DNA of 64,000 bases. Origin: an uncultured Flavobacteriaceae bacterium (GTDB lineage Bacteria; Bacteroidota; Bacteroidia; Flavobacteriales; Flavobacteriaceae). Each line of letters starts with the position of its first letter. Positions within the stretch are counted from its first letter, which is position 1. The notes under the pieces are model-generated. The model saw nothing but the letters and a program-made list of their open reading frames with translations, did no database searches and was not told the origin of the DNA. Positions 1-8,265 of the stretch are shown in pieces. The stretch covers positions 248,001-312,000 of the forward strand of contig CANKZG010000002.1 of assembly GCA_947488435.1 (NCBI GenBank), read 5' to 3'. The translations under genes and the position numbers were made by a program.

Positions 1-1213
1 CCATGTATTCTTTAGCCCATCTCTTAATTGAAACAGAGTCGGAGGTTTCGAACTGACTTTTAATAAAGTTAGAAATACCCTCATAGTCGATCTTATATTC
101 CCGACGAACGCCTAGTGTTTTAGAGTCTACCTGAAAACTATCCTCCCCACCATTTAAAATTACTTCAATAGCTTCGTCTGGAATATCTGAAATTGGTGTT
201 GTTAATTCAAAGTTATAACGCCTTGCTATAGTTTCCATCTGTTTGAACGCCCATGAATTTTTGTATTCTCCTAAAGGGGCAATTCCTCCTTGTTTTATCG
301 CTAAAGTTAGGTCTGGAAATATTTTAGCCTTATTTACTTCATAAACATGCCCTAGCCCATTGCAATGAGGACACATACCTTTTGGGGAATTAAAAGAAAA
401 TGTATTGGGTTCTGGTACCGGGTATGAAATCCCGGTAGTGGGGCACATTAAATCTCTACTGAAATAACGAGGTTCTGTTGCAGATTCCTCCAAAACCATA
501 AGCACATTATCCCCACTGTACATTGCAGTATTTATGCTTTCAGACAATCGTTTTTCAAGTTCTTCAGAACTGCTAACTTTAAGACGATCGATTACAATTT
601 CAATGTCATGAGTTTTGTAACGATCAACTTTCATTCCTTTTACAATATCTTTAATCTCACCATCTACACGAACTTTAAGAAACCCTTGTTTTCCGATTTG
701 TTCAAATAACTCACGATAATGCCCTTTTCTCGACTTTATTATTGGCGCAAGTATGGTTATTTTTTTTGTATTAAAATGTGTTAGGATAAGCTGCTTTATC
801 TGCTCATCACTATAGCTTACCATTTTTTCGTTGGTTTTATAGCTATATGCTTCCCCACCTCTTGCATAAAGAAGTCGCAGAAAATCGTAAACTTCCGTTA
901 TGGTTCCTACGGTTGAACGAGGAGATTTTGATGTGGTCTTTTGTTCGATGGCAATTACCGGAGACAAACCATCGATTTTATCAACATCAGGCCGCTCTAA
1001 CCCACCAAGAAATTGACGGGCATAAGCCGAAAATGTTTCAATATAACGCCGCTGACCCTCAGCATAAATAGTGTCAAAAGCAAGCGAAGATTTACCACTT
1101 CCTGATAAACCAGTGATGACGACTAATTTTTCTCTTGGAATGGTAACATCGATGTTCTTTAGGTTGTGAACACGAGCTCCTTTAACCTCAATATTTTCCT
1201 CGTATTTAATCAT
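1..1213 (-). CDS. uvrA: Excinuclease ABC subunit A, N-terminal part (cut by window start)
   Basis: UvrA is the damage-sensing ATPase of nucleotide excision repair. It loads UvrB on lesions in the cytoplasm. The visible 404 residues start with the family's typical opening ([12 protein letters not shown]), followed by the first Walker [11 protein letters not shown], and then the FSFNSPKG and CPHCNGLG segment of the first zinc module. The C-terminal half lies outside the window. The first cysteine pair of this zinc module reads CPTT rather than CxxC, so one ligand seems to be missing, while the second pair (CPHC) is intact. The gene is divergent from the 175-aa hypothetical that follows. The identification is secure. 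Confidence 0.97.
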   Translation of the reverse strand, partial: MIKYEENIEVKGARVHNLKNIDVTIPREKLVVITGLSGSGKSSLAFDTIYAEGQRRYIETFSAYARQFLGGLERPDVDKIDGLSPVIAIEQKTTSKSPRSTVGTITEVYDFLRLLYARGGEAYSYKTNEKMVSYSDEQIKQLILTHFNTKKITILAPIIKSRKGHYRELFEQIGKQGFLKVRVDGEIKDIVKGMKVDRYKTHDIEIVIDRLKVSSSEELEKRLSESINTAMYSGDNVLMVLEESATEPRYFSRDLMCPTTGISYPVPEPNTFSFNSPKGMCPHCNGLGHVYEVNKAKIFPDLTLAIKQGGIAPLGEYKNSWAFKQMETIARRYNFELTTPISDIPDEAIEVILNGGEDSFQVDSKTLGVRREYKIDYEGISNFIKSQFETSDSVSIKRWAKEYM

Positions 1214-1330
1214 GTTTGTGCAAAGTTGCGAAGGTACAATTTTGACTACTAAAAAAGAAGTTGCACTCTTTTAGTTTTTGTTAATACCAGCTTTACTTTT
1301 AAATTTGTTTTATAAACAAAAAATAGACTT

Positions 1331-1858
1331 ATGCAGCTTTTAGGAATAGGATCTAGAATAGCACATGCTGAATATGGAAAGGGAGTAGTAACTAACGTGA
1401 CTTCCAAGCATTATTGGGTTACCTTTATTGAAAACGGATTGGAAACTATTCCCATCGATTCAGATTTTGAAACCATTGAAATTGTAGAAGATGAAGTAGA
1501 TACTATCAGCTTTTCTGAGGTTGAACAATCGTTAATTTCAATTTTGAAACGTTGGAGTGATACTTCTCAAATAACTCCTATCGCAGACAAATGGAAATCG
1601 GGAAACCTTGTGCTACAGCCAGGAGATTCTAATTTGAGTTCCAAAGAACTCCCTATAACTACTTTTTTTCATAAAATTGTAATGGTTCGTGATCGAATTC
1701 GTGTAATGGAACAAAAAATCAACTCCAGTAAAAACTTAGATGATCAGGAAAAAATAGATCTTCAGCAATATATCACCCGAATCTATGGAAGCCTTACCAC
1801 TTTTAATGTTTTATTCAAGAATAAAAGTGATCAGTTTATTGGAGAGCGGAGTAAATAA
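1331..1858 (+). CDS. Conserved hypothetical with N-terminal Tudor-like segment
   Basis: This 175-aa soluble protein has no signal peptide. The first 45 residues (GSRIAHAEYGKGVV followed by a WVTF strand and a hydrophobic ending) resemble the small Tudor-like barrel at the C-terminus of UvrD/PcrA helicases, which binds RNA polymerase or nucleic acid. The rest is predicted helical, rich in charged residues, and has no motif I recognise. It sits alone between uvrA (divergent) and the repair-like module (convergent). That neighbourhood hints at a nucleic-acid role but does not establish one. The resemblance to the Tudor fold is my inference from the hydrophobic pattern. Confidence 0.75.
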   Translation: MQLLGIGSRIAHAEYGKGVVTNVTSKHYWVTFIENGLETIPIDSDFETIEIVEDEVDTISFSEVEQSLISILKRWSDTSQITPIADKWKSGNLVLQPGDSNLSSKELPITTFFHKIVMVRDRIRVMEQKINSSKNLDDQEKIDLQQYITRIYGSLTTFNVLFKNKSDQFIGERSK

Positions 1859-1905
1859 TTCCTGAATTGCAATACGTGTCTTTTTAAGCTAATTTCATTT
1901 AAATT

Positions 1906-2667
1906 TTAAACTGCTCTTTTCGTTGAAACATATTTTTCATACACATCAGGATTGTTTTTTTCCATACTATCCCCATTGATATAAGGTTTAATAGCAATCG
2001 TATTGATAGGACTGGTAGTCATTTCAGTATTATGTGCCAAATTCGTAACCGTTGTCATGGCATCCTGATACATGGCATTAACATCTAAAGCGATAAGATC
2101 AATTGATTTTAAGTTGTAATAGATTCCGTAGTTTCGTGTACGATCATAAATTATCCACGGTTGCAATGCATAAAGTGCTCTAAAATGCTTTGTTAAAAGA
2201 GGTAAAATATTAAAATCTAAAGCTAAAGTCGCAAAATAAATTCCATCGCTGGTAAGATTAAATTCGGCAGATGATTCCATACGATGTTTTTCCTGCTCCA
2301 CCCGACGTGATAATTGTTTTATTCTTATACGATCTGCTTCATCAAAGTCGATATGATTGTTATGAGCAGTACTAAATAAATGGCAGATATAACGATAAAG
2401 CAACGATTCTACATCTTTGGCCTCACTTAGGAAGGCAAAGTATATAGTACGAATTGCAGCACTATTTTTTTGCTGAATAGCATTCCAAACACGTTTTGCT
2501 TTATCTATTTGTGTAACGACCAAACTATTTTTGGTAAACAATCGATTCTGAACCGTAGTGTTCCTTTGAATGCCTATTATAGGATGTACCTCCTGATAAG
2601 ACATAAAAACACTAGTAAGAAAACCGTTAAAACTACCGTCATAAATTAAAATTTTTGAATTTTCCAT
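1906..2667 (-). CDS. DUF4130/TIGR03915-type putative DNA metabolism protein
   Basis: This 253-aa protein opens with LIYDGSFNGFLTSVF, the hallmark of the TIGR03915/DUF4130 family. In many bacteria members of this family are paired with a radical SAM protein of the TIGR03916 family, and the pair is annotated as DNA modification or repair. The molecular activity is unknown. The start codon lies only 2 nt after the stop of the 62-aa gene at 2670-2858, so the two are very probably co-transcribed and translationally coupled. Their shared upstream region carries the repressor operators. The usual radical SAM partner is not adjacent here. Family assignment is good and function is uncertain. Confidence 0.85.
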   Translation of the reverse strand: MENSKILIYDGSFNGFLTSVFMSYQEVHPIIGIQRNTTVQNRLFTKNSLVVTQIDKAKRVWNAIQQKNSAAIRTIYFAFLSEAKDVESLLYRYICHLFSTAHNNHIDFDEADRIRIKQLSRRVEQEKHRMESSAEFNLTSDGIYFATLALDFNILPLLTKHFRALYALQPWIIYDRTRNYGIYYNLKSIDLIALDVNAMYQDAMTTVTNLAHNTEMTTSPINTIAIKPYINGDSMEKNNPDVYEKYVSTKRAV

Positions 2668-2669
2668 AA

Positions 2670-2858
2670 TTAATTGAATAAGCTTAATTGAATAGCTGTT
2701 TTTTTTGATACACTTCGGGTTTTATCAATTTTTGATGCAATCGATTTACGTTTTGATTGTCGCCTACGAACTATTGGAATTGAAGTTTTTTCAAAACGGT
2801 AATCGGCATCGTGCTGTGCCAATTGATTTAATTTCTCTTGAATAGGATCTAAAAACAT
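2670..2858 (-). CDS. Small basic protein with C-terminal clamp-binding-like motif
   Basis: This 62-aa protein starts with a short helix-like stretch (DPIQEKLNQLAQ). It continues with a Lys/Arg/Ser-rich, probably disordered middle and ends in QLSLFN. QLSLF matches the consensus QL(S/D)LF used by bacterial proteins to bind the DNA polymerase beta sliding clamp. The ATG follows a good -7 box (TAATTTTG) by about 20 nt and a GGAAAAATTCC operator lies just upstream. It is the first gene of a two-gene unit with the DUF4130 protein. TIGR03916 radical SAM proteins also tend to end in a similar tail, so this could be a reduced remnant or a distinct small clamp-interacting protein. It has clear gene context, but no known family is recognised. 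Confidence 0.7.
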   Translation of the reverse strand: MFLDPIQEKLNQLAQHDADYRFEKTSIPIVRRRQSKRKSIASKIDKTRSVSKKTAIQLSLFN

Positions 2859-2878
2859 AACTAAACTTGTAATGATTC

Positions 2879-2886
2879 CAAAATTA
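2879..2886 (-). promoter_or_regulatory. -7 box of the 62-aa/DUF4130 unit
   Basis: On the minus strand this reads TAATTTTG, an exact match to the Bacteroidota TAnnTTTG element. It puts transcription start about 13 nt before the ATG at 2858. It lies 1 bp from the first GGAAAnATTCC palindrome, so a bound repressor would block polymerase. I see no clear -33 TTTG for this strand. Confidence 0.55.
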
Positions 2887-2887
2887 T

Positions 2888-2938
2888 GGAAAAATTCCTA
2901 ATTATGGAAATATTCCAATTAATTTTTGGAAATATTCC
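2888..2938. promoter_or_regulatory. Three-copy palindromic operator (GGAAAnATTCC)
   Basis: There are three copies of an 11-bp palindrome: GGAAAAATTCC at 2888-2898, and GGAAATATTCC at 2906-2916 and at 2928-2938. They are spaced 18 and 22 bp apart. All lie between the divergent S24-type repressor gene and the 62-aa/DUF4130 unit. The first copy abuts the minus-strand -7 box and the third overlaps the -33 region of the plus-strand promoter. This is the layout expected of an autoregulating repressor. A TTCC half-site just outside (2876-2879) may extend the array. Repeats are seen directly; the role as operator is inferred. Confidence 0.8.
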
Positions 2939-2954
2939 ATTTTTTATATCTTTA
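2925..2954 (+). promoter_or_regulatory. Promoter of the S24-type repressor gene
   Basis: A -33 TTTG at 2925-2928 and a -7 TATCTTTA at 2947-2954 are separated by 18 nt, within the Bacteroidota spacing. The predicted transcription start falls almost on the ATG at 2959, so the mRNA may be leaderless or nearly so. The third operator palindrome covers the -33/spacer, consistent with autorepression. Confidence 0.55.
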
Positions 2955-2958
2955 CCTT

Positions 2959-3726
2959 ATGGAAAATGAACTAGCAATTGATGTAAAACGATTTATTGAG
3001 GCGCGTAGAGATTTGGGATATACCCAATCCGAATTTGCAAAACTACTTGGTATTTCTAGTACTACTGCTGATATAGAAAGAGGAAGAACAAAACTTTCTG
3101 GAAAGGTGGTAGCAGAATTATTACGACAATTTAAAATAAATCCGTTATGGCTTTTTGGAGCGCAGGATAAAAAGTATTTAGCCACCACTTCGGTAAGCGT
3201 GATACCTAAAGTTGTTACTGTTGATAGTTCCGACAAAGAAAACATGGTTTTGGTAAATGCAAAAGCAGCCGCAGGATATCCACAAAATATTCAAGACACA
3301 AGTTGGTATAAACAGTTGCCTGCATTTGATTTACCACTTCCCGAGTTTAGAAATGCAACATATCGCGGATTTCAAGTTGAAGGGGATAGTATGTTACCGA
3401 ATTTGAAACCCGGAGAATGGGTATTGGCTAAAGCATTGAATGGTATGGAAGAAATAAGTGCCAATAAAATTTATGTAGTTATTCTGCATGATGCCGTTCT
3501 GGTTAAAAAGCTCGAAAAATCTCCCGAAACCGCTAAAATGATGCTGATTTCCTTAAATGAAACCTATCCTCCTTACGAAGTTGAACTACAACAAATACAG
3601 GAGTTATGGCAGGTGAGTAGCAAAATTACCTTTAGTGTAGATGCAACCACCGAAAATGGACTGTTACGACAGTTGCAAGCTTCGATGGAAGAATTAAAAA
3701 GTCAAATAGGTAAAGTGAAAAATTAA
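2959..3726 (+). CDS. LexA/CI-like self-cleaving repressor (XRE HTH plus S24 peptidase)
   Basis: This 255-aa cytoplasmic regulator has an N-terminal XRE helix-turn-helix (residues 5-65, with YTQSEFAKLLGIS). The C-terminal S24 peptidase domain has a likely Ala-Gly cleavage site at A105-G106 (KAAAGYP), the nucleophile Ser144 in EGDSM, and the general-base Lys183 in LVKKL. That is the complete LexA/CI autoproteolysis set. A short coiled coil ends the protein. I chose the ATG at 2959; an upstream in-frame TTG at 2926 would place the start inside the operator. It is divergent from the 62-aa/DUF4130 unit and is its likely repressor, relieved by RecA-stimulated cleavage. It could also be a domesticated phage repressor, but no phage genes are nearby. 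Confidence 0.92.
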   Translation: MENELAIDVKRFIEARRDLGYTQSEFAKLLGISSTTADIERGRTKLSGKVVAELLRQFKINPLWLFGAQDKKYLATTSVSVIPKVVTVDSSDKENMVLVNAKAAAGYPQNIQDTSWYKQLPAFDLPLPEFRNATYRGFQVEGDSMLPNLKPGEWVLAKALNGMEEISANKIYVVILHDAVLVKKLEKSPETAKMMLISLNETYPPYEVELQQIQELWQVSSKITFSVDATTENGLLRQLQASMEELKSQIGKVKN

Positions 3727-3741
3727 TTAAGCTAATTAAAA

Positions 3742-4455
3742 CTAATTATAAGCTCTAACCTTTCCCATATTTAGTGTAAATGGACCTAGTTTATGAGATT
3801 GCGGTAAAAAAGTACCACTTTCCATAATCCGCCAGTTGTCCCACGTAGCTTCTATTCCTCCTATCGGAAGCAGTTGCGTCCACATTTTATAACTTTTAGG
3901 AAAGCCATCTGGATGCAATATCCACAAATAACTATCCCCCGGGGTTGTACCACCTTCTGTATAAGTTACCAATAAACCTTTCGAACCATCTTCTAGTGCA
4001 ACTACCCCTCGGGTTGTTCCTTTGTCGAAAACCTTAAAAGGCGCAACCAACCAAAAGGAATCATTATGGAATAATTTCACAGCCTTTTGAATAAGTTTTT
4101 CTTTGGGTTTACCAGTAATAGCTATAGCATCAGTATATACAATGCTTCGTGAAGGATAATCGATATTCAAATTAACGGTATGATTACCCCAGGAAACTTT
4201 AACTATGTTGAATGATTTATCCCAAAGAAATTGGTGGGAACCATCTCTAAAGGACCATTCCAAAAAACGAGTATTGTTGTACGCTTTATGATTTAGCGCA
4301 AAAAGCATTGCATAAGCCAATCGGTCCGCTTCATTATTGTTTACTGTCTCAGGAATAGGCTCGTTATATACAAGGTATAAAATCCCAAAACCAACTACAA
4401 ACACCAATAGTGATCCAAGGAGTACCTTCAGGATTCTTTTCATCCATTTTTTCAT
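3742..4455 (-). CDS. Membrane-anchored conserved hypothetical (LolA-like pattern)
   Basis: This 237-aa protein has one N-terminal membrane anchor (about residues 9-29). A periplasmic domain rich in beta strands follows. It has aromatic-rich segments such as FLEWSFRDGSHQFLWD and repeated strand-turn patterns reminiscent of LolA/LppX-type lipid-binding half-barrels. I do not recognise a named family. It is transcribed in the same direction as ggt (starting 22 nt after the stop of ggt at 4478), so the two may be co-transcribed. It converges on the repressor gene at 3726 with a 15-nt gap. Confidence 0.75.
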   Translation of the reverse strand: MKKWMKRILKVLLGSLLVFVVGFGILYLVYNEPIPETVNNNEADRLAYAMLFALNHKAYNNTRFLEWSFRDGSHQFLWDKSFNIVKVSWGNHTVNLNIDYPSRSIVYTDAIAITGKPKEKLIQKAVKLFHNDSFWLVAPFKVFDKGTTRGVVALEDGSKGLLVTYTEGGTTPGDSYLWILHPDGFPKSYKMWTQLLPIGGIEATWDNWRIMESGTFLPQSHKLGPFTLNMGKVRAYN

Positions 4456-4477
4456 AGCAATCTAAAATACAATTGAA

Positions 4478-6163
4478 TTAGTAACCCACGGCCGTATCGT
4501 CTCCACGTTTGTCAGCTCCGCCTTCTAATTTTCCATCTGCCAAAATTCGAATTGCATCTACTTTTCCTATAATAGGGGTACGATCTTCGTTAATAATATA
4601 ACCTTTAGATTTTAGTTCAGATTTCAGCGTTTCAGGAAAACCATCAGGTTCAAAAATAACCATATCAGGAAGCCATTGATGATGAAAGCGAGGAGCATTA
4701 ACCGCATCTTGCATGCTCATGTTAAATTCATAGGAATTCAGGATTGTTTGTGCTACTGCAGTAATAATTGTAGATCCTCCCGGGGTACCAACTACAAGCC
4801 ATAATTTTCCGTCTTTTTCAACAATAGTAGGTGTCATAGAGCTTAACATTCGTTTTTCCGCAGCAATGCTATTTGCTTCTGCACCAATCAATCCAAACAT
4901 GTTTGGAATTCCAGGCTTTGCACTAAAATCGTCCATTTCATTATTTAAGAAAAAGCCCAGCTCATCATGATACAATTTAGAACCAAAAGCCCCATTTAAT
5001 GTTGTAGTTGCTGAAATTGCATTACCTTCCTCGTCCACAATGGAGTAGTGTGTGGTCTCATTGCTTTCAACGGTCTGTAGTTGTCCACGTTCAATATCTG
5101 ATGATTTGGTGGCTGCATCGAAAGAAAAAGTTTCCATGCGTTCTGCGATATAGGCTTCACTTAAAAGTACATCCAAGGGGATTTCAACAAAATCTGGATC
5201 TCCTAAAAAATAATTTCGATCCGCATAGGAGCGCCTTGCAGCTTCTGTAAAAAGTTGTATTGTTTTAGCAGAATTGTGGCCATATTTCGAAACAGGGTAG
5301 GGCTCCATCATTTTGAATATCTGATTCATCGTAACTCCTCCGCTACTAGGAGGGCTCATCGAAATAATTTTTAAATCTTTATAACTAAAAGTTACAGGAT
5401 CCCTCCACTTGGCTTCATATTTTGATAAATCTTCTTCAGTAACATAACCACCGTTTTCTTGAATAAAAGCCGCTAACTTTTGTGCTGTTTCTCCTTTGTA
5501 AAATTCGTCACGACCGTTGGCAGCAATTCTTGATAAGGTGCTGGCTAGATTAGGATATTTAATGGTGTCTCCAGCTATAAATGTTTGTGCAAACAGCGTG
5601 CTATCTCCGTTAACTTCAGTTACAATTTCTCGTGTACCGTCAAGTCGTCGGGCTTGCTTTTCAGTAACAACCACTCCTTTTTTTGCCAAAGCTATAACTG
5701 GAGCCAAGATTTCGGACATGGGTAAAGAACCAAATTTGGCATGCACTTCAAAAATACCAGCAATGGTTCCAGGTACGCCTACTGCTGTAGCTCCTAATGT
5801 ACTTTTTCCAGGTATAACATTTCCTAAAGAATCTAAATACATGTCCTTGTGTGCAGCTAAAGGTGCTTTTTCTCTATAATCAATAGCGCCAATCGTTCCT
5901 TCGCTTGTGCGATACACCATAAAACCACCACCACCTAAATTACCTGCAAAAGGGTAGGCAACCGCAAGCGCCATTTCGGTTGCTATCATGGCATCAAAAG
6001 CATTTCCGCCTTTTTCAAGGATTTGAGTCCCGATACGAGATGCTTCTTCACGAGCTGATACTACCATTGCATGCTCAGTTACCACGCCGGTCGGAATAGC
6101 AGGTTGTTGTTTCTTGCATGACAAACCTAATGTTATGGCTAATAAGAGAATTATTTTTCGCAT
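4478..6163 (-). CDS. ggt: Gamma-glutamyltransferase (lipoprotein)
   Basis: This is a 561-aa GGT/gamma-glutamyl hydrolase precursor acting in the periplasm or at the outer face on glutathione and other gamma-glutamyl compounds. The signal peptide ends in a lipobox (GLSC, Cys16). The autocatalytic junction is at E369/T370 in NETTHYSIVD, so Thr370 becomes the N-terminal nucleophile of the small subunit. The PPSSGG loop (271-276) and a C-terminal VGTPGGSTIITAV segment, both family landmarks, are present. Length is normal. Its start overlaps the end of the AcpH-like gene by 13 bp, which suggests one transcript. It fits a role in scavenging glutamate and cysteine from peptides. Confidence 0.95.
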   Translation of the reverse strand: MRKIILLLAITLGLSCKKQQPAIPTGVVTEHAMVVSAREEASRIGTQILEKGGNAFDAMIATEMALAVAYPFAGNLGGGGFMVYRTSEGTIGAIDYREKAPLAAHKDMYLDSLGNVIPGKSTLGATAVGVPGTIAGIFEVHAKFGSLPMSEILAPVIALAKKGVVVTEKQARRLDGTREIVTEVNGDSTLFAQTFIAGDTIKYPNLASTLSRIAANGRDEFYKGETAQKLAAFIQENGGYVTEEDLSKYEAKWRDPVTFSYKDLKIISMSPPSSGGVTMNQIFKMMEPYPVSKYGHNSAKTIQLFTEAARRSYADRNYFLGDPDFVEIPLDVLLSEAYIAERMETFSFDAATKSSDIERGQLQTVESNETTHYSIVDEEGNAISATTTLNGAFGSKLYHDELGFFLNNEMDDFSAKPGIPNMFGLIGAEANSIAAEKRMLSSMTPTIVEKDGKLWLVVGTPGGSTIITAVAQTILNSYEFNMSMQDAVNAPRFHHQWLPDMVIFEPDGFPETLKSELKSKGYIINEDRTPIIGKVDAIRILADGKLEGGADKRGDDTAVGY

Positions 6164-6744
6164 AGTGAATTGAATTTTTGTCGGGAAAAGATAGTTAATT
6201 CTTCAAAGAACTCCGTGAACTCTTTTTCGAAATCTGAATAGTATTCTTCAAGATCTAAAATGGCAAAATTCATTTTAGATTTATTTTTTGTTCTTCGATT
6301 CATGCCGTCAAGGACCTTTGAAATGCCCTTTAAACTTGCATAACTTAAAATCCAGTTATCTGCAATCATATAAGGCATCATTCGTTTTACACCTTCCGGC
6401 AATATCATATAATTATCTTCTAATAAATCGTAAAAATTGTCTACATATGGTGCCAATGGAGTAGTGGAATACGAACTCCAATTTTTAGCAAGAAAGTGGT
6501 CATAAAAAATATCAACAATAACACCACTATAATGACTGTAATTTTTATGCAATCGTTTGCTGCTTTGTCGAACAGTAGGATGCGCATCAGTAAAGGTATC
6601 GATATGGCGATGCAATAAAATTCCTTTTTGAACATTAATAGGTAGATGTTTGTATTTATTACCTCGAATGCTATCGGCAATAAAATTTCCTAAAGTAATT
6701 TCCGGTTCCCCAAAGGAGAGATAAATATGCGCTAAAAAATTCAT
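6151..6744 (-). CDS. AcpH-like acyl carrier protein phosphodiesterase family protein
   Basis: This 197-aa protein starts MNFLAHIYLSF and carries GNFIADSIRGNKY, the HRHIDTFTDAHP motif and IVDIFYDHFLAKNW. All are typical of PF04336 (AcpH), an HD-related metal hydrolase family. E. coli AcpH removes 4'-phosphopantetheine from ACP; the activity of Bacteroidota members is less certain. I chose the internal ATG at 6744 because the family begins here; a longer reading from 6822 adds 26 residues without similarity. The 3' end overlaps ggt by 13 bp. Divergent from the phosphohexomutase gene. Confidence 0.88.
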   Translation of the reverse strand: MNFLAHIYLSFGEPEITLGNFIADSIRGNKYKHLPINVQKGILLHRHIDTFTDAHPTVRQSSKRLHKNYSHYSGVIVDIFYDHFLAKNWSSYSTTPLAPYVDNFYDLLEDNYMILPEGVKRMMPYMIADNWILSYASLKGISKVLDGMNRRTKNKSKMNFAILDLEEYYSDFEKEFTEFFEELTIFSRQKFNSLCEK

Positions 6745-6836
6745 GAAAAAGATAAAGCCACTTCGGTACCAATTTACAAATTCATAACCTACAATTACAA
6801 ATCGATACCTGTATATTTGCAAAAACTATTAACTGA

Positions 6837-8228
6837 ATGACACTTATAAAATCAATTTCTGGAATTCGAGGAACCATTGGTGGAACTCCAAATGACAATT
6901 TAACCCCTATAGATACTGTAAAATTTGCAGCCGCGTATGGCACTTGGCTTAAAAGTCAAGCTTCAAAAGACCGATTAAAAGTTGTTGTCGGGAGAGATGC
7001 TAGGTTATCGGGTGAAATGGTACAGCATTTGGTTGTAGCAACACTTACGGGATTGGGAATTGATGTGGTGAATTTAAACTTGTCGACAACACCTACGGTC
7101 GAAATAGCTGTGCCGCTGGAAGCAGCAGACGGGGGAATTATATTAACAGCTAGTCACAACCCTAAACAGTGGAATGCACTGAAACTTTTGAACGAAAAAG
7201 GAGAATTTTTAAATGCCGAAGAGGGCGCCATAATTTTGGATATTGCCGAAAAAGAAGCCTTTGAGTTTGCTGAAATAGATGATTTAGGTGTGATTACCAA
7301 GAATGATGCTTATTTCGATATCCATATTGATGAAGTACTTAACCTATCCTTAGTTGATGCATCAGTTATTAAGGCTGCAGGATTTAAAGTTGTTGTGGAT
7401 GGGGTTAATTCTACAGGTGGGGTAGCAATACCTTTATTATTAGAAGCTTTAGGAGTAGAAGTGATTAAGCTTTACTGTGATCCCACAGGGCATTTTCCGC
7501 ATAACCCTGAGCCGCTAAAAGAACATTTAGGAGATATATGTGCGCTGGTTGTAGCAAAAGAAGCAGATTTTGGAATCGTTGTAGATCCAGATGTAGACCG
7601 ATTAGCATTTGTTAGCAACACAGGAGAAATGTTTGGGGAAGAATATACTCTTGTGGCTTGTGCAGATTACGTTTTAAGTAAAACAAAAGGAAATACAGTT
7701 TCTAATTTATCTTCATCGAGAGCGCTTCGAGATATTACAGAAAAACATGGAGGTAACTATGAAGCGGCTGCAGTAGGAGAGGTTAATGTGGTGGCAAAAA
7801 TGAAAGCCGTGAATGCTATTATTGGAGGTGAAGGAAATGGAGGTATTATCTACCCTGAAAGTCATTATGGTAGAGACTCTTTAGTAGGAACTGCGCTTTT
7901 TTTAATGCTAATGGCTGAAAAGAAGGGAATAACAGTTCAAGAATTAAGAGATTCCTATCCCAGTTATTTTATGAGTAAAAAGAAAATAGAACTCACACCA
8001 GAGTTGGATGTTGATGGTATCCTTAAAACAATAGCAGAGAAGTACAAAGAGGAGGAAATTACAACTATTGACGGTGTTAAAATCGATTTTCCTGAAAATT
8101 GGGTGCATTTAAGAAAATCCAATACAGAACCTATTATTCGGATTTATACTGAAGCTAAAAACCAGAATAAAGCCAATGAACTTGCAGATCGCTTTATTGA
8201 AGAAATAGGTGTCATTGCGGGAATTTAA
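6837..8228 (+). CDS. glmM: Phosphoglucosamine mutase / alpha-phosphohexomutase
   Basis: This 463-aa cytoplasmic enzyme converts glucosamine-6-phosphate to glucosamine-1-phosphate on the way to UDP-GlcNAc, or a close hexose-phosphate substrate. The phosphoserine loop TASHNP places the phosphorylated Ser at 106. The metal loop DPDVDR, the sugar-binding GEGNGG and the phosphate-binding RKSNTEPIIRIY follow in the expected order. GlmM and phosphomannomutase are hard to tell apart in Bacteroidota, so the exact substrate is inferred. A -7 box TATATTTG at 6812-6819 gives a leader of only about 10 nt. Confidence 0.9.
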   Translation: MTLIKSISGIRGTIGGTPNDNLTPIDTVKFAAAYGTWLKSQASKDRLKVVVGRDARLSGEMVQHLVVATLTGLGIDVVNLNLSTTPTVEIAVPLEAADGGIILTASHNPKQWNALKLLNEKGEFLNAEEGAIILDIAEKEAFEFAEIDDLGVITKNDAYFDIHIDEVLNLSLVDASVIKAAGFKVVVDGVNSTGGVAIPLLLEALGVEVIKLYCDPTGHFPHNPEPLKEHLGDICALVVAKEADFGIVVDPDVDRLAFVSNTGEMFGEEYTLVACADYVLSKTKGNTVSNLSSSRALRDITEKHGGNYEAAAVGEVNVVAKMKAVNAIIGGEGNGGIIYPESHYGRDSLVGTALFLMLMAEKKGITVQELRDSYPSYFMSKKKIELTPELDVDGILKTIAEKYKEEEITTIDGVKIDFPENWVHLRKSNTEPIIRIYTEAKNQNKANELADRFIEEIGVIAGI

Positions 8229-8265
8229 CTTGATTAGAAGTCAATTTCTTGGTAAAATTAAAATA

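Noticed and set aside
2926-2958. Upstream TTG start adding 11 residues to the S24-type repressor
   Set aside because: It lies inside the operator/promoter and the added residues are not part of the HTH family; the ATG at 2959 fits better.
5517-5879. 120-aa plus-strand frame inside ggt
   Set aside because: Antisense shadow of a secure gamma-glutamyltransferase gene.
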